Source: Nocardioides sp. BP30 | Lineage (GTDB): Bacteria; Actinomycetota; Actinomycetes; Propionibacteriales; Nocardioidaceae | Reading direction: 5' to 3' | Assembly: GCF_029873215.1 (NCBI RefSeq) | Contig: NZ_CP123620.1 | Span: 744,001-808,000, forward strand | Length of the DNA: 64,000 nt | Part shown: positions 17,476 to 27,967 of the stretch, in pieces | Layout of the letters: every line of letters begins with the position of its first letter | Position numbering within the stretch: position 1 is the stretch's first letter | The notes under the pieces: model-generated | Seen by the model: the letters and a program-made list of their open reading frames with translations, nothing else | Database searches by the model: none | Told to the model about the DNA's origin: nothing | Program-made: the position numbers and the translations under genes

Positions 17476-18699
17476 ATGAGCCGCAATCTCTCTGACACCC
17501 TGTTGCTGCCGTCGCGGGCTCGCCTGTTCCATATCGGGCCGCCCAAGACCGCCTCGACGACCCTCCAGGCCGCTGCCGCCGACCATCGCGAGCAGCTGCT
17601 CGAGCATGGCGTGCGCTACCCGGGCCCGCGGCGATCCCACCGGCACGAGATCGCCGCCTTCGTCGGCCGGCCGATCGGCTGGGTGGGGGCCCCGGGGTCG
17701 AACCCACCGCCCGATCGGGCCAAGTGGGACGCGCTGATGGCCGAGGTGGAGGCGGACCACGAGCGCCGGATCCTGATGGGTCACGAGTACGCCGCCGGCT
17801 CCGACGACGCGATGGCACAGCGCTTCGTGGACGCCATCGGGGAGCGGATCCACGTCGTGATCACGCTGCGCGACTACGGGTCGATGCTGCCCTCGATCTG
17901 GCAGGAGTACAACAAGGCCGGCAACGTCGGTGTCTTCGACCAGTGGCTGGAGCGGGTGTTGCAGCGGCCCCGACCGCAGGAGGTCGTCGACCGGGTGCAC
18001 GTGCGGCACGACCAGGGCATGCTGGTGCGGCGCTGGGCAGCCGCCGCGGGCCCGGAGAACGTCACCGTGGTCGTGCTCGACCCCGCCGACCACGGCTTCG
18101 TCTTCGAGGTCTTCGAGCGGATGCTGGGGTTGCCCGTCGGGTTCTTGGAGTCCGGCGGCCTCTCGCGCTCCAACCGCAGCCTCTCGGTGCCCGAGCTGGA
18201 GATGCTCCGCAGGACCAACATGGTGCTGCGCGAGCACGACGTCGCGTGGCGTGACTACCAGCGCTACCTCGCCAACGGCGCCGCCCTGCGGATGCTGCAG
18301 ACCCGCAAGCCGGAGCCCGACGAGCAGCGGCTGGCGCTTCCGGGCTGGGCCGCCGAGAGGGTCATGGACGACATGCAGCGGCACGTCCGCGAGATCGGTG
18401 CGAGCGGGGTGCGCGTCGTGGGCGACCTCGACATGCTCGCCCGTGCGCCGCGGCTGCGCGGGGAGGACGAGCCCGCTCACACCGAGGTGACCAGCGTGCC
18501 GATCGAGGCGGCCGCGCAGGCCATCGCCGGTGCGCTCTCGCAGGCCAGTGGACGGTCCTGGAGCTTCAGCGACCCGCGGCCCACGCCGAGCGGCCCGACG
18601 CGCGAGAGCGTGGTGGGCAGCCTGAGCTGGCGCGAGCTGGCCGATGAGTTGCGGAAGCGGGTTCGTCAGCGCGCGCGCCGTACGTTCGGCAACGGCTGA
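17476..18699 (+). CDS. Sulfotransferase-like protein, divergent copy 4
   Basis: A 407-residue relative of the three tandem proteins. The P-loop reads LFHIGPPKTASTTLQ (about residues 16-30), and a central segment IHVVITLRDYGSMLPSIWQEY keeps Arg and Ser eight residues apart, as needed for 3'-phosphate binding. It has a C-terminal extension of about 80 residues that the tandem copies lack, ending in an arginine-rich tail (RKRVRQRARRTFG). It is much more diverged than copies 1-3 are from each other, so it is an older paralogue. It is the last gene of the island. Likely sulfate transfer; acceptor unknown. Confidence 0.72.
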   Translation: MSRNLSDTLLLPSRARLFHIGPPKTASTTLQAAAADHREQLLEHGVRYPGPRRSHRHEIAAFVGRPIGWVGAPGSNPPPDRAKWDALMAEVEADHERRILMGHEYAAGSDDAMAQRFVDAIGERIHVVITLRDYGSMLPSIWQEYNKAGNVGVFDQWLERVLQRPRPQEVVDRVHVRHDQGMLVRRWAAAAGPENVTVVVLDPADHGFVFEVFERMLGLPVGFLESGGLSRSNRSLSVPELEMLRRTNMVLREHDVAWRDYQRYLANGAALRMLQTRKPEPDEQRLALPGWAAERVMDDMQRHVREIGASGVRVVGDLDMLARAPRLRGEDEPAHTEVTSVPIEAAAQAIAGALSQASGRSWSFSDPRPTPSGPTRESVVGSLSWRELADELRKRVRQRARRTFGNG

Positions 18700-18799
18700 C
18701 GACTCTCGCCCAGGCAGATGGAGACTGCTCGGACGGCGCGCGTGCGACCATGTGACGGAGGCCATAGCGCTGCCCGTTCCGTGCCCTGGGTACCGGGCG

Positions 18800-18805
18800 T
18801 AGCGT
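18800..18805 (+). promoter_or_regulatory. -10 element (TAGCGT) with 90-base leader
   Basis: TAGCGT would start a transcript near 18812, giving a leader of nearly 90 bases before ATG 18899. The leader contains a hairpin, CCTCCC-GATCA-GGGAGG (18850-18866), and a GAAAGG ribosome site eight bases before the start. Confidence 0.4.
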
Positions 18806-18898
18806 AGGCACGCTTCCGTTGTGAACACACCGTCTGGTACCCGTTCCGGCCTCCCGATCAGGGAGGTGGTCGGCGGGACTGGAACGAAAGGTCACCCC

Positions 18899-19837
18899 AT
18901 GTTCCACCCCCTCCGGGTGGGCGTCGTCGGCGCAGGTCGCGTCGGTGCCGTCCTGGCCGCCGCGTTGCAGGCGGCCGGCCACGAGATCGTCGCCGTCGCC
19001 GGCGAGTCGGATGCCTCCCGCGGCCGGATCGCCGCGCTGCTCCCCGACGTACCCGTGCTCAAGCCGACCGCCGTCGCCCGCTCCTGCGACGTCCTGCTGC
19101 TGACGGTGCCCGACGACATGCTCGGCAACGTCGTGCGGACCCTGGCCGACGCGGGTGCCCTCCACGAGGGCCAGTACGTCGTCCACACCTCGGGCCGGCA
19201 CGGCCTCGCGATCCTCGAGCCCGCTCGTGCGGTCGGGGCGCGCCCGATCGCGCTGCACCCGGCGATGACGTTCACCGGGACGGCCGTGGACCTGAGCCGG
19301 CTCGGCGGCTGCGTGTTCGGCCTGACGGCGACCGGCCCCGATCGTGCCGTCGCCGAGGCGCTCACCGTCGATCTCGGCGCTCACCCGATGTGGGTGCCGG
19401 AGGAGATGCGCACGCTCTACCACGCCGGCCTCGCCCACGGTGCCAACCACCTGGTCACCCTGGTCGCCGAGGCGATGGAGATCCTCGCGGCCGCCGGTGC
19501 CGCCGACCCCGCCGGCACGCTGCGACCGCTGCTGACGGCCGCGCTCGACAATGCGCTGGAGCATGGCGATGCGGCGCTGACCGGCCCCATCGTGCGCGGC
19601 GACGTCGGAACCGTCGCAGCTCACCTCGCCGACATCGACGCCAACGCCCCGCAGACGGTGGGCTCCTACGTCGCGCTGGCCCGCGCCACCCTCGACCGGG
19701 CGCTCGCCGACGGGCGGCTGGTGCCGCTGCGGGCGCAGAAGATCTCGCGGCTGCTGGACCGATACGCCACCGCGACACCCGACGCTCCCCACCACCACAC
19801 GCCGAGCTGGCGTGCGGAGGGTCGGGTGCGCCGGTGA
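18899..19837 (+). CDS. Rossmann-like / DUF2520 domain protein
   Basis: A 312-residue NAD(P)-binding protein. [17 protein letters not shown] is a clear GxGxxG Rossmann loop at residues 7-23. HPAMTFTG near residue 120 and [17 protein letters not shown] near 180 are typical of the DUF2520 C-terminal helical domain, which resembles 6-phosphogluconate and ketopantoate-type reductases. It heads an operon with panC and panD by GTGA overlap, so a role in pantothenate synthesis, such as ketopantoate reduction, is plausible but unproven. ATG 18899 follows GAAAGG by eight bases; GTG 18821 is in frame but poorly placed. Confidence 0.82.
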   Translation: MFHPLRVGVVGAGRVGAVLAAALQAAGHEIVAVAGESDASRGRIAALLPDVPVLKPTAVARSCDVLLLTVPDDMLGNVVRTLADAGALHEGQYVVHTSGRHGLAILEPARAVGARPIALHPAMTFTGTAVDLSRLGGCVFGLTATGPDRAVAEALTVDLGAHPMWVPEEMRTLYHAGLAHGANHLVTLVAEAMEILAAAGAADPAGTLRPLLTAALDNALEHGDAALTGPIVRGDVGTVAAHLADIDANAPQTVGSYVALARATLDRALADGRLVPLRAQKISRLLDRYATATPDAPHHHTPSWRAEGRVRR

Positions 19838-20727
19838 CAGCACCGGTCGTCGCCTCGACTCGCTCCGAGCTCGCGGCCCTGCTCGGCGACGCGCGCCGCG
19901 ACGGCAGGCGGATCGGCCTGGTCCCGACGATGGGTGCCCTGCACGAGGGCCACGCATCGCTGATGCGGGTCGCTCGCGAGCAGGTGGGGCCGGACGGCGA
20001 GGTGGTGGTCTCTGTCTTCGTCAACCCGCTGCAGTTCGGTGCCGGGGAGGACCTCGACCGCTATCCCCGCACGCTGGCGGCCGACGTCGACCTCGCCGCG
20101 AGGGAGGGCGTGGACATCGTCTTCGCACCCTCGGTCGAGGAGGTCTACCCGGGGGGTGGTCCGCAGGTCACCCTGGACCCGGGCCCGTTGGGCACGATCC
20201 TGGAGGGCAGGACGCGACCCGGGCACTTCGCCGGCATGCTGATCGTGGTGGCCAAGCTGTTCGGCCTGGTCCGGCCCGACGTCGCTGTCTTCGGCCAGAA
20301 GGACTACCAGCAGCTCGCCCTCATCCGACGGATGGCCGAGGACCTCTGCCTGGGCATCGAGGTGGTCGGTGCCCCCACCCAGCGCGAGCAGGACGGACTG
20401 GCGCTGTCCAGCCGCAACCGCTACCTCGACCCGGAGGAGCGGCGCGAGGCGGTGCACCTGTCCCGAGCGCTGTTCGCCGCGCGGGCCGATGCGGCGTACG
20501 GCGCGCAGGCCGCCCTCGACGCCGCTCGCGCGGAGCTGCGTCGGGCCGCGTCCGTGGACGTCGACTACCTGGTCGTCACGGCCGCCGACCTCGGCGAGCT
20601 GCCCGAGCCGGTCCCCGCCGGGACGGAGGCGCGGATCCTGGTAGCCGCTCGGGTCGGCAGCACCCGGCTGATCGACAACATGAGCCTGACCATCGGCTCC
20701 CCGACCAACCCAGGGACGACCTCGTGA
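19834..20727 (+). CDS. panC: Pantothenate synthetase
   Basis: Joins pantoate and beta-alanine using ATP through a pantoyl-adenylate. The 297-residue protein carries the HIGH-like [47 protein letters not shown] and the KMSKS-like [10 protein letters not shown], all expected. GTG 19834 overlaps the preceding stop as GTGA, and its own stop overlaps panD in the same way, so both enzymes that converge on pantothenate are co-translated. No anomalies. Confidence 0.97.
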   Translation: MTAPVVASTRSELAALLGDARRDGRRIGLVPTMGALHEGHASLMRVAREQVGPDGEVVVSVFVNPLQFGAGEDLDRYPRTLAADVDLAAREGVDIVFAPSVEEVYPGGGPQVTLDPGPLGTILEGRTRPGHFAGMLIVVAKLFGLVRPDVAVFGQKDYQQLALIRRMAEDLCLGIEVVGAPTQREQDGLALSSRNRYLDPEERREAVHLSRALFAARADAAYGAQAALDAARAELRRAASVDVDYLVVTAADLGELPEPVPAGTEARILVAARVGSTRLIDNMSLTIGSPTNPGTTS

Positions 20728-21143
20728 TGCGCACGATGATGACCGGCAAGATCCACCGCGCCACCGTCACCCAGGCCGACCTGCACTACGTCGGCTCGGT
20801 GACCGTCGACGCCGACCTGCTCGACGCGGCCGACATCCTGCCGGGCGAGCTCGTCGCGATCGTCGACATCACCAACGGAGCCCGGCTGGAGACCTACACG
20901 ATCGCCGGCGAGCGCGGTTCCGGCGTGCTGGGGATCAACGGCGCGGCCGCCCACCTGGTCCACCCGGGCGACCTGGTGATCCTGATCGCCTACCAGCAGA
21001 TGACCACCGCGGAGGCCCGGGCCCTGCGGCCGCGCGTGGTCCACGTCGATGCCTCGAACCGCATCCTCGCGCTCGGCGACGACGCGGCCGAGCCGGTCCC
21101 GGGCAGCGACCAGAGCCGCGGCGACCTGACCGCCGCCCGCTGA
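20724..21143 (+). CDS. panD: Aspartate 1-decarboxylase proenzyme
   Basis: Makes beta-alanine from aspartate with a pyruvoyl cofactor generated by self-cleavage. The protein (139 residues) has [14 protein letters not shown] at the start, the cleavage site YVGS, then [35 protein letters not shown]. Starting at GTG 20724 places the cleavage at Gly24-Ser25, the standard position, so it is preferred over ATG 20727. It overlaps panC by four bases and completes the pan operon. Confidence 0.97.
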   Translation: MMRTMMTGKIHRATVTQADLHYVGSVTVDADLLDAADILPGELVAIVDITNGARLETYTIAGERGSGVLGINGAAAHLVHPGDLVILIAYQQMTTAEARALRPRVVHVDASNRILALGDDAAEPVPGSDQSRGDLTAAR

Positions 21144-21164
21144 CGGCACCGGAGGAGGCCGGTA

Positions 21165-21170
21165 TAGCGT
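21165..21170 (+). promoter_or_regulatory. Leaderless-type -10 (TAGCGT)
   Basis: TAGCGT ends seven bases before ATG 21178. The competing in-frame GTG 21169 falls inside the hexamer, so it is unlikely to be the start. Confidence 0.5.
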
Positions 21171-21177
21171 GCCGCCC

Positions 21178-22842
21178 ATGCATGCGCTCCCGGGCCGGCT
21201 CAGCGCCGGCGAGCCCGGATGGTCAGAGACGGTCGACGTCGTCATCGTCGGCTCGGGCATCGCCGGCCTGACCGCGGCGCTGCGGTTGCGCGGCGCCGAC
21301 AACGGCGTGGGGCGCATCCTGGTGGTCACCAAGGACCTCCTCGGCAACGGGTCCACCCAGTGGGCCCAGGGGGGCATCGCCGCGGCGCTGGGTCCGGGCG
21401 ACACCCCCGAGCAGCACGAGCACGACACCCTGGTGGCGGGGGCGGGCGTCTGCGACCTCGACGCCGTACGGGTGCTCGTGCAGGAGGGACCCGAGGCGGT
21501 CCGCGAGCTGATCGCCTGGGGTACCGAGTTCGACCGCGACCCGGACGGCAACCTGTCGCTGACCCGCGAGGGCGGCCACCACCGGGACCGGATCGCGCAC
21601 GCCCACGGCGATGCGACAGGGGCGGAGATCCAGCGGGCCCTCAACGAGGCCGTACGGCGAGCGCCCGACATCGTGGTCTACGAGCACACGATGGTGCTCG
21701 ACCTGCTGCTCGGCGAGGACGGCGGCGTCGCGGGGCTCACGGTGCACGTGGTGGGGGAGGGTGAGCGCGACGGCGTCGGGCTGGTGCACGCCCGCGCGGT
21801 GATCCTGGCCAGCGGCGGCCTGGGGCAGGTGTTCTCCCAGACCACCAACCCCGCCGTCTCGACGGCGGACGGGATGGCGCTGGCGCTGCGCGCCGGGGCG
21901 AGAGTGCGGGACCTGGAGTTCGTCCAGTTCCATCCCACGGTGATGTACCTCGGGCCCGACTCGCGCGGGCAGCAGCCGCTGATCTCCGAGGCGGTCCGGG
22001 GCGAGGGTGCCTTCCTGGTCGACGCGGACGGCGAGCGGTTCATGCAGGGCGTGCACGAGCTGGCCGACCTCGCCCCTCGAGACGTGGTCTCCAAGGCCAT
22101 CATGAAGCGGATGCTGGAGACCGGTCGGCCGAACGTGTGGCTCGACGCCCGGCAGCTGCGGCCCGACAACAGGGCCTTCTGGGAGCGCCGTTTCCCCACC
22201 ATCCTGGCCTCGTGCGAGCGGCACGGCATCGACCCGGCGACCGAGCTGATCCCGGTCGCGCCGGCCTGCCACTACGCCTCCGGAGGAGTGCGCACCGACC
22301 TGTGGGGCCGCTCGTCGATCCCGGGCCTCTACGCCACCGGCGAGGTCGCCTGCAGCGGCGTGCACGGCGCCAACCGGCTGGCGTCGAACTCGCTGCTGGA
22401 GGGCCTGGTCTTCTCGCGCCGGATCGCCGAGGTGCTCCCCGCGGAGCTGCGGCCGCTGACGGCGCCGGCTCCGGACGGCCGCGAGGCCGGTGCGGTCTCG
22501 GCCGGCGTGCGCAGGGAGCTGCAGGAGGCGATGAGCTCCCGCGTCGGGGTGCTGCGCTCGGCGAGTGGCCTCGCCGAGACCCGCGAGCTCGTGGACAAGC
22601 TCGCCCAGATCACCACCGAGCAGGTCGGTCCCGACGCCTGGGAGGTCACCAACCTGGTCACCGTCGCCGCGGCCCTGACCGGCTCGGCGCTCCTGCGCCA
22701 GGAGACCCGCGGGTCGCACTGGCGCGAGGACTTCCCCGACCGCGACGACGCGCGCTGGGCCGGCCACTGCGACGTGGCGGTCCGCAACGGCGCGGTCGAC
22801 CTCTCCTTCCTCCCCTCACCCGCCACGGACGGACAGCGATGA
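21178..22842 (+). CDS. nadB: L-aspartate oxidase
   Basis: Flavoprotein that oxidises aspartate to iminoaspartate, the first step of de novo NAD synthesis. The 554-residue protein shows the FAD loop VVIVGSGIAGLTAAL, GNGSTQWAQGGIAAAL, EGGHHRDRIAHAHGDATG, LEFVQFHPT and GVHGANRLASNSLLE, matching the succinate dehydrogenase/NadB family with the NadB-type arrangement. It overlaps nadC by ATGA. No nadA is in the window; quinolinate synthase must be encoded elsewhere. Confidence 0.95.
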   Translation: MHALPGRLSAGEPGWSETVDVVIVGSGIAGLTAALRLRGADNGVGRILVVTKDLLGNGSTQWAQGGIAAALGPGDTPEQHEHDTLVAGAGVCDLDAVRVLVQEGPEAVRELIAWGTEFDRDPDGNLSLTREGGHHRDRIAHAHGDATGAEIQRALNEAVRRAPDIVVYEHTMVLDLLLGEDGGVAGLTVHVVGEGERDGVGLVHARAVILASGGLGQVFSQTTNPAVSTADGMALALRAGARVRDLEFVQFHPTVMYLGPDSRGQQPLISEAVRGEGAFLVDADGERFMQGVHELADLAPRDVVSKAIMKRMLETGRPNVWLDARQLRPDNRAFWERRFPTILASCERHGIDPATELIPVAPACHYASGGVRTDLWGRSSIPGLYATGEVACSGVHGANRLASNSLLEGLVFSRRIAEVLPAELRPLTAPAPDGREAGAVSAGVRRELQEAMSSRVGVLRSASGLAETRELVDKLAQITTEQVGPDAWEVTNLVTVAAALTGSALLRQETRGSHWREDFPDRDDARWAGHCDVAVRNGAVDLSFLPSPATDGQR

Positions 22843-23762
22843 CCCCCTACGACGACCTCCCCGCCGGGCTCCTGCAGGAGCTGCGCTCCAGCGGCCTCGA
22901 CCCCTGGCACCTCTACGGCGAGGTGCTCCGTGCGCTGCACGAGGACCTGCCCGAGGGCCACGAGGTGGATGTCACCTCGGCGGCCACCATCGCCCCCGAC
23001 GCTCACGGGGTCGGCGTCTTCGCCGCCCGAGAGGAGGGCGTCATGGCGGGCCTCGGCGTCGCCGAGCTGGTCTTCCGAGCGGTGCTCGGCGACGACGTGA
23101 CGATCCGCGACCGCTGCCACGACGGCACCCACGTGCGACCCGGTGACGTGGTCATGACCGTCACCGGCCCCACCCGGGGTCTGCTCACCGCGGAGCGGAC
23201 AGCGCTGAACTACGTCACCCACCTCTCCGGCATCGCCACTGCCACCGCGCAGTGGGTCGCCGCGCTGGAGGGCACCGGTGCGAAGGTCCTGGACACCCGC
23301 AAGACGCTGCCGACGTACCGCGCCCTGCAGAAGTACGCCGTCCGCTGCGGTGGCGGCCACAACCACCGGTTCTCGCTGGCCGACATGGCGCTGGTCAAGG
23401 ACAACCACGTGGTGGCCGCGGGCGGCGTCGTGCCCGCCTACCGGGCGGTGCGCTCGGCGTACCCCGACCTGCCTGTCGAGGTCGAGGTCGACTCCCTCGA
23501 CCAGTTGCGCGAGCTCCTGGAGGCCGGTTGCGACCGGATCCTGCTCGACAACATGGCGCCCGACACGCTGCGCGAGGCGGTCGAGCTGACGGCCGGCCGG
23601 GCCGTCCTGGAGGCGTCCGGGGGCCTGACGCTGGAGCGGGCCCGCGCCGTCGCCGAGACAGGGGTCGACTGGATCTCGGTGGGTGCGCTCACCCACTCGG
23701 TGAAGGTCTTCGACATCGGCCTGGACCTGCACGACTCGCACGCCGATCCGGTCGTGGGGTGA
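22839..23762 (+). CDS. nadC: Nicotinate-nucleotide pyrophosphorylase (carboxylating)
   Basis: Converts quinolinate and PRPP to nicotinate mononucleotide with loss of CO2. The 307-residue protein has TAERTALNYVTHLSGIAT, the active-site block KVLDTRKTLPTYRALQKYAV, GGGHNHRFSL, KDNHV, and EVEVDSL...LLDNM near the end, a complete set. The ATG overlaps the nadB stop. The product joins the shared NAD route downstream. Confidence 0.96.
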   Translation: MTPYDDLPAGLLQELRSSGLDPWHLYGEVLRALHEDLPEGHEVDVTSAATIAPDAHGVGVFAAREEGVMAGLGVAELVFRAVLGDDVTIRDRCHDGTHVRPGDVVMTVTGPTRGLLTAERTALNYVTHLSGIATATAQWVAALEGTGAKVLDTRKTLPTYRALQKYAVRCGGGHNHRFSLADMALVKDNHVVAAGGVVPAYRAVRSAYPDLPVEVEVDSLDQLRELLEAGCDRILLDNMAPDTLREAVELTAGRAVLEASGGLTLERARAVAETGVDWISVGALTHSVKVFDIGLDLHDSHADPVVG

Positions 23763-23764
23763 CC

Positions 23765-24544
23765 ATGGCCGGCCTGCTGCTGTGCACCCGCATCGGCAAT
23801 CTGCACACCACCCTGGGGTTGGTCGCGGACGGTGAGGTGCACCAGGTCTGGCGGGTCGCGACCGACGAGCGCCGTACGGCGGACGAGTGGCACGTGCTCC
23901 TGCGCGGCCTGGTCGGCGACCGCCTGCAGGAGGTCGACGGGATCGCCGTGTGCGCGACAGTGCCCGCAGTGCTGCACACCTGGCGGGACATGCTCACCAG
24001 CCGCTTCGGTGCGGTGAGGTCCGTCGTGGTCGAGCCGGGGGTGCGCACCGGCGTACCGATCCTGATGGACAACCCCCGCGAGGTCGGCACCGACCGGATC
24101 GCCAACGCGCTGGCGGCCGTGACCCTCTACGGTGGTCCGGCGATCATCGTCGACTTCGGCGGCACCGCCACCACCTTCGAGGTCGTCTCGCCGCAGGGCC
24201 AGTACGTCGGCGGCGCGATCGCTCCGGGCCTGCAGATCTCGCTGGAGGCGTTGGGACGGCGTGGTGCGCAGCTGCGCCGGGTCGAGCTGGCGCGACCCCG
24301 GTCGGTCATCGCGAAGAACACCGTGGAGGCCGTTCAGTCCGGAATGGTCTTCGGAATGGCGGCCCAGGTCGAGGGCATCGTCGCCCGCATGATCGGCGCT
24401 CTCGACGTCGCCGAGAGCGAGGTGCGCGTCATCTCCACCGGTTATCTGGCCGATATCGTCACCGGAGAATGTGACTGTTTCACCGACCACTCGCCATGGT
24501 TGACGCTACTGGGACTCGAGCTGATTTTCCTTCGCAATTCCTGA
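23765..24544 (+). CDS. Type III pantothenate kinase homologue with altered active site
   Basis: A 259-residue member of the CoaX family, two bases after nadC. The body is recognisable: VEPGVRTGVPILMDNP, EVGTDRIANAL, GGAIAPGLQISLEAL, RPRSVIAKNTVEAVQSG and HSPWLTLLGLELIF. However, the N-terminal phosphate loop, normally DxGNTHT, reads TRIGNLHT: the aspartate that binds the metal and phosphate is replaced by Arg. The second loop, normally DFGTATT, carries an extra Gly (DFGGTATT), and the third, normally TGG, reads STGYLA. The fold is kept but catalysis is doubtful. It may be an inactive or re-purposed paralogue, with a type I CoaA elsewhere doing the kinase step. Confidence 0.85.
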   Translation: MAGLLLCTRIGNLHTTLGLVADGEVHQVWRVATDERRTADEWHVLLRGLVGDRLQEVDGIAVCATVPAVLHTWRDMLTSRFGAVRSVVVEPGVRTGVPILMDNPREVGTDRIANALAAVTLYGGPAIIVDFGGTATTFEVVSPQGQYVGGAIAPGLQISLEALGRRGAQLRRVELARPRSVIAKNTVEAVQSGMVFGMAAQVEGIVARMIGALDVAESEVRVISTGYLADIVTGECDCFTDHSPWLTLLGLELIFLRNS

Positions 24545-24638
24545 TCGCGGCGGGGCCGGTTGTGGCTTCTTCCATACCCGCGTGGTTTGATGGTCTCGCC
24601 GTTTCAGGTGAGTCTGGATTTCACGAAAGGGAATTCGC

Positions 24639-24971
24639 ATGGCGCAGAAGGTGCAGATCGTTCTCGAGGACGACATCGACGGCGGTGACGCCACGCAGAC
24701 GGTCACGTTCGCGCTCGATGGCACGAGCTACGAGATCGATCTGAACGACGCCAACGCCGAGAAGCTGCGCGACGCGTTCGCGCCGTTCCTCGGCCACGCT
24801 CGCAAGGTGAGCGGTGGCGGGCAGCGTCGGGGTCGCCGTCCCGCGGCCGCGAACACCGGCGGGGTGAGTGCCAAGGAGGTGCGCGAGTGGGCGCGCTCCA
24901 ATGGTTACTCCGTGCCGGAGCGGGGCCGTATTCCGGCCGAAGTCCGCAATGCATTCGACGCGGCGCGCTGA
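24639..24971 (+). CDS. lsr2: Nucleoid-associated protein Lsr2
   Basis: A 110-residue H-NS-like protein that bridges DNA and silences AT-rich, often acquired, genes. MAQKVQIVLEDDIDGGDA and the dimerisation strand TVTFALDGTSYEIDLN form the N-terminal half. A basic linker follows (GQRRGRRP). The C-terminal AT-hook-like DNA-binding domain has VREWARSNGYSV and the minor-groove RGR of PERGRIP. ATG 24639 has AAAGGGA six to seven bases upstream. A strong terminator follows, so it is transcribed independently of clpC. Confidence 0.97.
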   Translation: MAQKVQIVLEDDIDGGDATQTVTFALDGTSYEIDLNDANAEKLRDAFAPFLGHARKVSGGGQRRGRRPAAANTGGVSAKEVREWARSNGYSVPERGRIPAEVRNAFDAAR

Positions 24972-24995
24972 GGAGAAACATTCTCTCGTCGCACG

Positions 24996-25033
24996 ACGGC
25001 GGGTGTGTCACGACGTGACGCACCCGCCGTTTT
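24996..25033 (+). terminator. Rho-independent terminator of lsr2
   Basis: Fifteen-base arms (24996-25010 and 25016-25030, one G-T wobble) around a CGACG loop, followed by a run of T. It is 25 bases after the lsr2 stop. Confidence 0.85.
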
Positions 25034-25156
25034 CGCATTTCATGCCGATCGGTATGTAGGTGGCGCCCTCGCCGCGCGCCTTGTCCTCGGTGCCACTCGG
25101 GGTTGCCGATGACGGACGCCCTCACCTTCGCCCCACCCCGGTACCTTGACCGGTGG

Positions 25157-25204
25157 CAGATCGGGCCGCAGATCGGGTGGCAGATCGTGCCGCAGAACGA
25201 GCGT
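25157..25204 (+). repeat. 12-bp tandem repeat upstream of clpC
   Basis: Three copies of a 12-base unit (CAGATCGGGCCG with small changes) plus a degenerate fourth, inside the 362-base gap between lsr2 and clpC. It is not coding. It sits just upstream of the putative ClgR box and promoter. The rest of the gap holds the lsr2 terminator and no other clear feature. Confidence 0.6.
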
Positions 25205-25207
25205 GTT

Positions 25208-25218
25208 CGCTCTCAGCG
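25208..25218 (+). promoter_or_regulatory. Putative ClgR operator
   Basis: CGCTCTCAGCG has the CGC-n5-GCG form reported for ClgR, the activator of clp genes in actinobacteria, with one mismatch to the consensus as I remember it. It lies about 120 bases before clpC and 30 bases upstream of a likely promoter. Confidence 0.4.
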
Positions 25219-25240
25219 CACGGGAAACCTGCCTCAGGCT

Positions 25241-25266
25241 GGAACGCGTAGGCTGTCAGCGAGGTT
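25241..25266 (+). promoter_or_regulatory. Putative SigR/SigH-type promoter for clpC
   Basis: GGAAC, 18-base spacer, GTT, matches the thiol/heat-stress ECF sigma consensus known for SigR/SigH, whose regulons include clp genes. A housekeeping-type TAGGCT (25249-25254) overlaps it, so dual promoters are possible. Confidence 0.4.
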
Positions 25267-25333
25267 GTAGACCTCGACGGACCTTTCCGCTCCGGCGGCC
25301 CGGGTCCATAGCCAAGCAAGAGGAGCGATGCGC

Positions 25334-27895
<2,562 letters not shown>

Positions 27896-27909
27896 TCCGC
27901 TGAAGCACT

Positions 27910-27958
27910 GAGCCAGTGCCCCGGTCCACGTGAGTGGGCCGGGGCACTGGCTCATTTT
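27910..27958. terminator. Bidirectional terminator between clpC and mutY
   Basis: Twenty-base arms (27910-27929 and 27934-27953, one wobble) with a GTGA loop and ATTTT after it. It lies between convergent stops at 27895 and 27968 and can serve both strands. Confidence 0.85.
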
Positions 27959-27967
27959 CGAGCTCGC

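Noticed and set aside
2576..18699. Treating the island as a prophage or integrative element
   Set aside because: No integrase, transposase, attachment repeats or tRNA were found at either edge, and base composition looks like the rest.
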